Assembly (NCBI GenBank): GCA_900320365.1
Contig: ONSC01000008.1
Coordinates: 1 to 45,992, forward strand
Direction: 5' to 3'
Length of the DNA: 45,992 nucleotides
Source of the DNA: an uncultured Bacteroidales bacterium
GTDB lineage: Bacteria > Bacteroidota > Bacteroidia > Bacteroidales > UBA932
The stretch's first letter is position 1, and the number at the start of each line of letters is the position of its first letter. The position numbers and the translations under genes are program-made. Shown here piece by piece: positions 7,703 to 14,781 of the stretch. The notes beneath the pieces were generated by a model that made no database searches, was not told the DNA's origin, and worked only from the letters and a program-made list of their open reading frames with translations.

Positions 7703-10338
7703 TGACATTCAATAGCAGTATATTAAAGAAAGCCGCCGTTTATCTCGGCATCGCTGTTTTTTTCCTGGTTCTCGCTTACTCGACGGTTCCTCAGGTTCTG
7801 TCAGGGAAGATAGTCAACCAAGGCGATATCGTGGGTTACAACAGTATGGCCAAGGAGACCAATAGTTTCAGTGGCGCGAATCCTGATGATACTCCCAGAT
7901 GGACGGGCTCGATGTTCGGCGGCATGCCCAACACTTCGTTTAACGCCTCGAGCAAAGGCGATTTGACAACAAAGGTATATTGGACCTTGTTCAAGGGAAA
8001 GAGGCCTGCTAATTGGCTGTTTGTCTCCATGCTGGGTGCCTTCCTGTTGATGTTGTCTTTGGGTGTGGACAAGTTTCTGGCCATCGGTGGAGCGATAGCT
8101 GTGACTTATTGCTCTTACAATTTCCAGATTATTAAAGTCGGACATAACACCAAGATGGAGGCATTGGCTTTAGTCCCATGGGTTTTGGCGGCTTTGATAT
8201 TCACCTACAAGACCGCGATTAAAAAGGACGGGTCATGGAAGAAATGGCTCCCTCCCACTATCTTGGGCTCGTCGCTTTTCGGCTTGGCGGTCAGCTTGCA
8301 GATTAAATCCAGCCATCAGCAAATCACTTATTACCTTGCCCTGACGATAGCTGTCTATGTGATCGCCCTTTTCATATGGATGCTGGCATCCAAACAGTTC
8401 CGATTAAAAGCCGGACGTTTCTTTGCGGCCTCCGCGGCATTATTATTCCTTGGATTGGCTGGAGTGGGGACCAACGCTAACAAGCTAGCTCCGCTTTACG
8501 AATACACAAAATACACGATGAGAGGCGGGACGGAGCTGTCTCATCCGACTGGAGGTAACGTCAGTAATGACGGACTGCAGATTGACTACGCCACAGCATG
8601 GTCCTATGGTTGGGAAGAATTGCCTAACCTGATGATTCCAAATTTTAACGGAGGATCTTCCGCCGGGGCTGTCAATCCGGAAAAGTCAGAGGTCGTCAAA
8701 CTCTTCAAGCGAGCCGGCCAGGGCAACCCTAAAGAGATAGCCAAAGCGCTTCCGCTTTATTGGGGGCCGCAACCATTCACGGCCGGACCCATGTACATGG
8801 GAGCTATAACGGTGTTCCTGTTTCTGCTAGGTCTATTCCTTTACAAGGGTAAAGAGAAATGGTGGATGTTGGCCGCTACGATTCTGGCCGTTTTTCTGGC
8901 GCTCGGAAGCCATTTCATGTGGTTCACTAGGCTATTCTATGACTATGTCCCGATGTACAACAAGTTCAGGACGGTCTCAATGGCCTTGGTCGTACTCCAA
9001 TTCACCCTTCCGATGCTGGGCTTCCTGGTTCTTGATCGTATTCTCAAGAACGAGTATTCAAAAAAAGAATTCCTGAAGGCGGGATGGATTGCTTTGGCCC
9101 TTTCGGCCGGCTTCTGTCTGCTATGTGTCCTATTCCCGGGAATCGCCGGATCTTTCACCGGAGGATCAGACTCACAGATGCAGGATGTGATAGTCGACGC
9201 CTTGAAAACGGACCGCCGCCACTTGCTCGTCAATGACGCTTTCTGGTCCATGGTCTTGATTCTCTTGACTTTCGGCCTTATCCTTTGGGCGTACAGCGTT
9301 CCTCCCAAGGCCCCCAAGTCCTATGCCTCAGACCCTCACATCGGCAAAGCCAGGCGTGTTGAGGCGATGGTTGGAATATGCCTTCTCGTATTCGTGAACA
9401 TGTTCGTGGTGGGTAAGAGGTATCTCAATGCGGATGATTTCGTGACCCCCCGCCAGTTCAGCAGCCACTTTGACCAACGTCCCGTGGATAAGATGATTCT
9501 CGAGGACAAGGATCCTTCCTACAGGGTTGTGGACTTGACGGCTGACATTTTCAATGACTCATATAACTCTTACTGGCATAAGAATATCGGAGGTTACAGC
9601 CCTGCGAAGCTACAGCGCTACCAGGATCTCATCGACAGGTACCTCTCCAAAGAAATCAACAGCGCTTACGGCGCTCTGTCCGGAGCGAAAACCTTCCGGG
9701 ACATCGAGAACGTCTTGCCGGAGCTGAAGGTCCTTTCCGCCCTCAACACGAGGTATCTCATTGTGGGTGGGGATGTTCCGCCCGTCGTTAACCGTAATGC
9801 ATATGGCAACGCCTGGTTCGTGAACAGCTTTGTGGATGCAGCCACGCCGGATGATGAGATAGGCTTGATCGCTTCCACAGATCTTCGTACGACCGCCATT
9901 ATCGGGGCCGACTTCAAGGATGCGGTGAAGATGCCCGGTCTAGCCGGGCATGACGGCGCAGAGGCCGGGCATGACGCCTCGGAGGCCGGGGATGGCGACT
10001 TCATCAAGATGACATATTACAGCCCTAATGAGCTTCATTACCATTATAAGGCTTCCTCTGACCGTCCGGTCGTCTTCAGTGAGATATATTATCCCAAAGG
10101 CTGGCATGCTAGTGTTGATGGGAATGATGTAGGGTTGTTCCGCGCGGATTGGATATTCAGAGGTGCCGTGCTTCCCGCTGGAGAGCATGTCATGGTGATG
10201 CGTTTCGACCCCAAGGTTTATCCTGTCAGTGAGAGCGTGTCAAAGGCATCATCAATCACACTCCTGCTTATGATAGCGGCGGCTATAGCGGGAGCGATTG
10301 TTTTCGCCAATAAAGAGAAAAAGGAAGAAGAGATATGA
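7702..10338 (+). CDS. YfhO-type polytopic membrane protein with large extracytoplasmic domain
   Basis: An 878-residue integral membrane protein resembling the YfhO family, which is linked to glycosylation of cell-surface polymers. About a dozen hydrophobic segments lie between residues 8 and 560, with one more near the C terminus (about 845-868) followed by a charged tail. Between them, residues 575-840 form a soluble extracytoplasmic region. That region contains a local oddity: a 7-residue repeat reading AGHDGAE, AGHDASE, AGDGD at about residues 748-766, encoded by a repeated 21-base unit that looks like an inserted REP-type palindrome. The gene shares one base with the preceding glycosyltransferase gene and overlaps wecC by four bases, so all are probably co-translated. 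A role as lipid-linked sugar transferase or flippase is possible; the family call is moderate and the exact activity unknown. Confidence 0.75.
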   Translation: MTFNSSILKKAAVYLGIAVFFLVLAYSTVPQVLSGKIVNQGDIVGYNSMAKETNSFSGANPDDTPRWTGSMFGGMPNTSFNASSKGDLTTKVYWTLFKGKRPANWLFVSMLGAFLLMLSLGVDKFLAIGGAIAVTYCSYNFQIIKVGHNTKMEALALVPWVLAALIFTYKTAIKKDGSWKKWLPPTILGSSLFGLAVSLQIKSSHQQITYYLALTIAVYVIALFIWMLASKQFRLKAGRFFAASAALLFLGLAGVGTNANKLAPLYEYTKYTMRGGTELSHPTGGNVSNDGLQIDYATAWSYGWEELPNLMIPNFNGGSSAGAVNPEKSEVVKLFKRAGQGNPKEIAKALPLYWGPQPFTAGPMYMGAITVFLFLLGLFLYKGKEKWWMLAATILAVFLALGSHFMWFTRLFYDYVPMYNKFRTVSMALVVLQFTLPMLGFLVLDRILKNEYSKKEFLKAGWIALALSAGFCLLCVLFPGIAGSFTGGSDSQMQDVIVDALKTDRRHLLVNDAFWSMVLILLTFGLILWAYSVPPKAPKSYASDPHIGKARRVEAMVGICLLVFVNMFVVGKRYLNADDFVTPRQFSSHFDQRPVDKMILEDKDPSYRVVDLTADIFNDSYNSYWHKNIGGYSPAKLQRYQDLIDRYLSKEINSAYGALSGAKTFRDIENVLPELKVLSALNTRYLIVGGDVPPVVNRNAYGNAWFVNSFVDAATPDDEIGLIASTDLRTTAIIGADFKDAVKMPGLAGHDGAEAGHDASEAGDGDFIKMTYYSPNELHYHYKASSDRPVVFSEIYYPKGWHASVDGNDVGLFRADWIFRGAVLPAGEHVMVMRFDPKVYPVSESVSKASSITLLLMIAAAIAGAIVFANKEKKEEEI
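9931..9999. repeat. REP-like palindrome and 21-bp tandem repeat inside a coding region
   Basis: ATGCCCGG (9931-9938) and CCGGGCAT (9944-9951) form an 8-bp inverted repeat with a 5-base spacer. The 21-base units at 9943-9963 and 9964-9984 differ at few positions, and a third partial copy follows to 9999. On the minus strand the unit reads GTCATGCCCGGC, the pattern of REP-like intergenic repeats known from many bacteria. The unit is a multiple of three, so the frame is kept. Confidence 0.75.
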
Positions 10339-11555
10339 TAAACGTTATCGGCCTTGGTTATATAGGGCTGCCCACGGCCCTTATGATGGCCTCTCATGGC
10401 CTTGAGGTTGTGGGAACGGATTATAACAAGGGCCTTGTGGACACCTTGAATTCCGGCAAGACCACCTTCAAGGAAGATGGCCTTGATGAGCTTTTTGCCG
10501 AAGCTCTTAAAGCCGGTATCAAGTTCACGACTGAATATGCCAGGACCGGCATGTACATTATATCCGTCCCGACCCCCTACGACAAGTTCAGCAAGAAAGT
10601 CGATCCTGGTTATGTCGTGGCGGCGGTCAAGGATGTGTTGAAGGTATGTCCTCCGGATGCGACATTGGTGATTGAGTCCACTGTCAGCCCAGGCACGATT
10701 GACAAGCACGTCAGGCCAGTTGTCGAGGCTTGGAGTTCCGAGACCGGAAACAAGATCAACTTGGTTCACGCTCCGGAGCGTATCATCCCGGGAAACATGG
10801 TTTATGAGCTTCTCCACAACAACCGCACGATAGGAGCGGATGACAAGGCTGTGGGAGAGGAGGTGAAGGCATGCTACGCTTCTTTCTGTAAGGGTGAGAT
10901 TGTCGTGACCGACATCCGGACGGCGGAGATGACGAAAGTTGTAGAGAACACTTTCAGGGCTGTCAACATAGCGTTCGCGAACGAGCTGGCGAGGATTTGC
11001 CGCCACGACGGGATGGATGTCTATGAGATCATCAGGATATGCAACATGCATCCAAGGGTGAATATCCTTCAGCCGGGTCCCGGTGTCGGAGGCCACTGCA
11101 TTTCTGTCGACCCCTGGTTCCTTGTCGGGGACTATCCTTCAATCGCCAAGGTCATTGACGAGTCGATGAAGACAAACGATAGCCAGCCGTCTTTCGTTCT
11201 CAACCGTATCCATGAGATAATGAAGGAAAACGGTATCACGGATTATGCCAGGGTTGGTTTGTACGGATTGACCTACAAAGAGAACGTGGATGACATCAGG
11301 GAGTCTCCGACTTTGCAGCTTCTGGAGGCTCAGGAGAGGCATCTGGCCAAACCGCTGAAGGTTTTTGACCCTCTCGTGGGCAAGAAGGTGGTTGAGAGCC
11401 AGGTAATGGATTTCGATGAGTTCATCAAGGACACCGACATGGTTGTGATTATGGTTAAGCATGATCATATCAAGGCATCGTGGGACAGGCTCAAGGGAAA
11501 GGTGATCTTGGATTGCCATAATATTTGCCCGCTGGATAATGTCTATCATATCTGA
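10335..11555 (+). CDS. wecC: UDP-N-acetyl-D-mannosamine dehydrogenase (WecC type)
   Basis: Oxidises UDP-ManNAc to UDP-ManNAcA in two NAD-dependent steps, supplying an acidic sugar for surface polymers. The 406-residue protein begins with a Rossmann NAD motif GLGYIGLP (residues 6-13). It has the central helix TKVVENTFRAVNIAFANEL with Lys201 and Asn205, and the catalytic cysteine Cys255 in PGVGGHCISVDPWFL. The C-terminal UDP-binding domain has TYKENVDDIRESP. This signature separates UDP-ManNAc/UDP-GlcNAc dehydrogenases from GDP-mannose dehydrogenases only moderately, but the adjacent epimerase gene strongly supports WecC. It overlaps the upstream membrane-protein gene by four bases and is followed after 21 bases by wecB. 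Confidence 0.93.
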   Translation: MINVIGLGYIGLPTALMMASHGLEVVGTDYNKGLVDTLNSGKTTFKEDGLDELFAEALKAGIKFTTEYARTGMYIISVPTPYDKFSKKVDPGYVVAAVKDVLKVCPPDATLVIESTVSPGTIDKHVRPVVEAWSSETGNKINLVHAPERIIPGNMVYELLHNNRTIGADDKAVGEEVKACYASFCKGEIVVTDIRTAEMTKVVENTFRAVNIAFANELARICRHDGMDVYEIIRICNMHPRVNILQPGPGVGGHCISVDPWFLVGDYPSIAKVIDESMKTNDSQPSFVLNRIHEIMKENGITDYARVGLYGLTYKENVDDIRESPTLQLLEAQERHLAKPLKVFDPLVGKKVVESQVMDFDEFIKDTDMVVIMVKHDHIKASWDRLKGKVILDCHNICPLDNVYHI

Positions 11556-11576
11556 CTTTCTTGAACTCGCTTGAAT

Positions 11577-12737
11577 ATGAAGAGAGTGATGCTAGTTTTT
11601 GGGACCAGACCGGAGGCCATTAAGATGTGCCCCCTGGTCAAGGAGTTCCAGAAATACCCTGATGACTTCAATACGATTGTTTGTGTGACTGGGCAGCACA
11701 GGGAGATGCTGGATCAGGTCTTGAAGGTTTTCGGGGTTGTTCCTGATTATGATCTGGATATCATGAGACAGGGCCAGGATCTGTATGATGTGACATCTAA
11801 AGTCTTGGTGGGAATGCGTGATGTTTTGAAGGAGGCTTGCCCGGATGTGGTATTGGTCCATGGAGACACCACCACCAGCACAGCTACCGCCCTCGCCGCT
11901 TTCTATCAGAGAATTCCCGTGGGACATGTGGAAGCCGGATTGCGCACCAGGAATTTATACAGTCCATGGCCGGAGGAAATCAATCGTCAGATCACAAGCC
12001 GCATCGCGACATATAATTTCGCCCCGACCCCTCTCAGCCGCCGGAATCTTCTCGAGGAAGCTGTTGATGAGAATAAGATCTTAGTCACTGGCAATACCGT
12101 GATAGATGCCTTGAGGCTTGTCGTTGACAGGATCCATTCGGACTCCGGTCTCGGTAAGGAATTGGAGGACAGGATTCTTGAGCATGGATATGATACCAGT
12201 AGATTAGCCACTCGTCGCCTTGTCTTGATCACGGGTCACCGGAGAGAGAATTTCGGGGAGGGCTTCATATCCATCTGCGACTCCATCATGGACTTGGGAA
12301 CTAAATACAAGGATGTGGATTTTGTGTATCCGATGCACTTGAACCCCAACGTAAGGAAGCCTATTCACCAGGTATTCGGGGAGGATCTTCATGGACTCGG
12401 GAATATTTTTTTCATAGAACCTCTTGAATATCTGGAATTTGTGTATCTTATGGAGCGTTCGGCCGTGGTGCTGACTGACAGTGGCGGGATACAGGAGGAG
12501 GCTCCTGGTTTGGGAAAACCCGTGCTCGTGATGCGTGATACCACGGAGCGTCCAGAGGCATTGGAGGCAGGAACGGTCAAACTTGTGGGAACAGATTATG
12601 GCAAGATAGTGGGAGAAGTTTCCTTGCTGCTGGATGACAAGGAAGCCTATGAGAAGATGGCGCATTCGGCGAATCCCTATGGCGACGGGAAAGCCTGTGA
12701 GAGAATAGTAAAGTCTTTTCTTTATTATAACCCTTAA
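11577..12737 (+). CDS. wecB: UDP-N-acetylglucosamine 2-epimerase (non-hydrolysing)
   Basis: Converts UDP-GlcNAc to UDP-ManNAc, the substrate for the WecC enzyme encoded just upstream. The 386-residue length is typical. Family hallmarks are the opening VMLVFGTRPEAIKM, HGDTTTSTA with the catalytic Asp, GHVEAGLRT with a catalytic Glu, PWPEEINRQ with a second Glu, GHRRENFG with the conserved His, and the C-terminal nucleotide-binding segment LTDSGGIQEEAP. The ATG at 11577 is preferred over an in-frame TTG two codons upstream because the protein then starts directly with the family motif. It closes the coupled glycan operon; two smaller genes follow on the same strand after 13 bases. Confidence 0.96.
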   Translation: MKRVMLVFGTRPEAIKMCPLVKEFQKYPDDFNTIVCVTGQHREMLDQVLKVFGVVPDYDLDIMRQGQDLYDVTSKVLVGMRDVLKEACPDVVLVHGDTTTSTATALAAFYQRIPVGHVEAGLRTRNLYSPWPEEINRQITSRIATYNFAPTPLSRRNLLEEAVDENKILVTGNTVIDALRLVVDRIHSDSGLGKELEDRILEHGYDTSRLATRRLVLITGHRRENFGEGFISICDSIMDLGTKYKDVDFVYPMHLNPNVRKPIHQVFGEDLHGLGNIFFIEPLEYLEFVYLMERSAVVLTDSGGIQEEAPGLGKPVLVMRDTTERPEALEAGTVKLVGTDYGKIVGEVSLLLDDKEAYEKMAHSANPYGDGKACERIVKSFLYYNP

Positions 12738-12750
12738 AAACAACAAAACA

Positions 12751-13047
12751 ATGGAAGAGAACAAACCTCAAGAGACATTCGATCCCAGGGATCTGAATCA
12801 GGACGGAAAAGTCACGCTTAGCGAGAAAGTCCAGTATGCTGCTGGCAAGGCCGCTGAAAAGGCCAAGGAGGTTTATGCCGAGGCCAAAGAGAAGACCGTT
12901 GAAGTCGCCGGAAAGGTGGCTGATAAGAGCAAGGAGCTTTATGCTGAGGCCAAGGACAAGGCCGCTGACTTGAAAGAGAAGGCTGCCGACAAGATTGACA
13001 CGGCCAAGCAGAAGATCCAGGAGAAGAAAGGCGAGAAAGAGGCTTAG
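12751..13047 (+). CDS. Small EF-hand / 11-mer-repeat (LEA-like) protein
   Basis: A 98-residue soluble, highly charged protein that I cannot assign to a characterised function. Residues 14-25 (DLNQDGKVTLSE) match a 12-residue EF-hand calcium loop at the key positions: Asp1, Asn3, Asp5, Gly6, Thr9 and Glu12. From residue 30 onward the sequence is Ala/Lys/Glu rich with a 22-residue period built of two 11-mers: the pattern AEKAKEVYAEAKEK recurs as ADKSKELYAEAKDK. Such 11-mer repeats form amphipathic or coiled helices in LEA-type and YtxH-like proteins. There is no signal peptide or membrane segment. The stop codon is two bases from the start of the following lipoprotein gene, so the two are probably co-transcribed. 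A stress or envelope role is only a guess. The 13-base gap from wecB suggests read-through from the glycan operon. Confidence 0.85.
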   Translation: MEENKPQETFDPRDLNQDGKVTLSEKVQYAAGKAAEKAKEVYAEAKEKTVEVAGKVADKSKELYAEAKDKAADLKEKAADKIDTAKQKIQEKKGEKEA

Positions 13048-13049
13048 AG

Positions 13050-13697
13050 ATGAGACGGCGCGGATTTGCCGCCGCTGCCTTGATTTGCTGCGCCCTGACA
13101 GTCTCAGGGTGCAGCCTTTTCAAGGCGGCAGGTATGATTGGAAGGCTTTTCGGGGCCAAGAAGACTTCAACCGTGGTCACTTTGGTGAAGATCATAGGCT
13201 CCGTTATCGGCCAGTTCTACGACACGACAACTAAGAAAGCGTTGGTCGGCTCATGGGTTTATGAGGAACCTGCCATCCAGTTCGAGAGCCAGAACCTGCT
13301 TGACAAGGCTGGAGGCGTGGTGGCCAGCCAGAACGTGGCGGACAACATCACTCCATATTTCGAATTGCTGGGGCTCAAGACAGGAGATATAGCTCTTGAC
13401 TTGAGGAAAGACAACACCTGCACTTTCACAATTGGAGGCAGAAAGATTGACGGTACCTATGAGTTCGACGATGAGACTAAGAAGCTGTCCCTCAAAGCTG
13501 GGTTAATTCCTCTTCCGACAGCCTATCTCTCAATCGTGAATAACCAGATGGCCATGACCTATGATTCCAGTGTTCTGCTGGGACTGATCAAGGTCATGGG
13601 CGCCGTTGACACAAAGTCGGCATTTGCCTCGGTCTCGAAACTCGCCGACAGCTACGACGGGATGAAGACCGGATTCACATTCAGGAAGTCCAAGTAA
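13050..13697 (+). CDS. DUF4923-like lipoprotein
   Basis: A 215-residue exported lipoprotein. The signal peptide ends in the lipobox TVSGC, making Cys21 the lipid-modified residue. A hydrophobic, glycine-rich segment (about 25-60) is followed by a beta-rich domain with LVGSWVYEEPAIQFESQNLL. That segment resembles the Bacteroidales family DUF4923, whose function is unknown to me. The gene follows the EF-hand small protein by two bases and faces mrp across a 19-base convergent gap in which no terminator is visible. The domain pattern of binding or storage barrels (GSW near the start, strands with Thr/Phe alternation) suggests a lipocalin-like shape, which is inference only. Confidence 0.85.
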   Translation: MRRRGFAAAALICCALTVSGCSLFKAAGMIGRLFGAKKTSTVVTLVKIIGSVIGQFYDTTTKKALVGSWVYEEPAIQFESQNLLDKAGGVVASQNVADNITPYFELLGLKTGDIALDLRKDNTCTFTIGGRKIDGTYEFDDETKKLSLKAGLIPLPTAYLSIVNNQMAMTYDSSVLLGLIKVMGAVDTKSAFASVSKLADSYDGMKTGFTFRKSK

Positions 13698-13716
13698 GAC
13701 ACGTAATTCAGGCTTC

Positions 13717-14781
13717 TCAGCCAGCGGCCTCGGCCAATGAACGGGCGAGGTCGATGAAGGTGAGTGCGTCTGGACGGGTCGAGAGAGCGGAAGGCTCACC
13801 GGAGTCTCCTCCCTCGCGAATGCCCTGCACGATAGGGATCTGCCCCAGCAGCGGGATGCCATATTTCTCCGCCATCTTGCGCCCGCCGTCTTTCCCGAAT
13901 ATATAGTACTTATTATCAGGTAGTTCCTCCGGAGTGAACCAGGCCATGTTCTCGACAAGGCCAAAGATCCGGCGGTTGATGTTTTCGTTGCGGAACATGT
14001 TCACGCCCTTCTCCACATCCGAAAGAGCAACATCTTGCGGAGTTGTGACAATCAACGCTCCCTCCATCGGGATGTCGTTCACGAGGGAGATATGGATGTC
14101 TCCGGTTCCCGGGGGCATGTCTATGAGTAGGAAGTCCAACACGCCCCAGCGCACCTGAAGGATCATCTGCTTGAGCGCATTGCAAGCCATGGGTCCTCTC
14201 CAGATGAGTGCTTGCCCGGGCTCGGCGAAGTAGCCTATCGACATCCATTTGACCCCATATTTCTCAATCGGGAGGATGACCTCCTTGCCCTCGCCGTTTG
14301 CCTCTGCGGCCGGGACCTCGTTCATCGTTCCTGTCATAAGCGGGACGGAGGGTCCATAAACATCAGCGTCCGCCAGGCCGACCTTATAGCCAAGCCTTGC
14401 CAGCGCGACAGCAAGGTTGACGGCGACGGTGGATTTGCCAACGCCACCCTTGCCGGAGGCAACGCCTATGATATGCCTCACGTTGTTGATTTCCTCCAAT
14501 CCGAGGTCCAGGCCAGGTTTTTTCTTCGGAGCCTCTTCTTTCACTATGGTCTTGACCTCCACTTCGGTTCCTGCCGGGGCATTTCGGATAATAGTTGCCC
14601 TGGTCGCTCCGACAAGATATTCAGTGAGAGGATCACGCCTTTTCGGGAAAGCGAGAGTGACAGTGACCTTGTTCCCTTCCACGGAGATGGCCTCGACCAT
14701 CCCAAGTTCCACAATATTCTGGCTCCCTTTGGCGGGATGAACCACCTCCAGGAGCCAGCTTTTAATTTCTGTATCAGTCAT
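13717..14781 (-). CDS. mrp: Mrp/NBP35-family P-loop ATPase, iron-sulfur carrier type, lacking CxxC
   Basis: Cytosolic ATPase of the Mrp/ApbC family, whose members carry and deliver iron-sulfur clusters. Residues 1 to about 75 form a DUF59/FSCA-like domain (LLEVVHPAKGSQNIVELGMV). The deviant Walker A motif GVASGKGGVGKST follows near residue 109. Switch regions include ADADVYGPSVP and the ATPase signature LIDMPPGTGDIHISLV. After VENMAWF, where many homologues carry the cluster-binding CxxC, the sequence reads TPEELPDNKYYIFG. The whole 354-residue protein has a single cysteine, in GPMACNAL. The start codon directly abuts the stop codon of the S46 peptidase gene, so the two are in one operon. Confidence 0.93.
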   Translation of the reverse strand: MTDTEIKSWLLEVVHPAKGSQNIVELGMVEAISVEGNKVTVTLAFPKRRDPLTEYLVGATRATIIRNAPAGTEVEVKTIVKEEAPKKKPGLDLGLEEINNVRHIIGVASGKGGVGKSTVAVNLAVALARLGYKVGLADADVYGPSVPLMTGTMNEVPAAEANGEGKEVILPIEKYGVKWMSIGYFAEPGQALIWRGPMACNALKQMILQVRWGVLDFLLIDMPPGTGDIHISLVNDIPMEGALIVTTPQDVALSDVEKGVNMFRNENINRRIFGLVENMAWFTPEELPDNKYYIFGKDGGRKMAEKYGIPLLGQIPIVQGIREGGDSGEPSALSTRPDALTFIDLARSLAEAAG

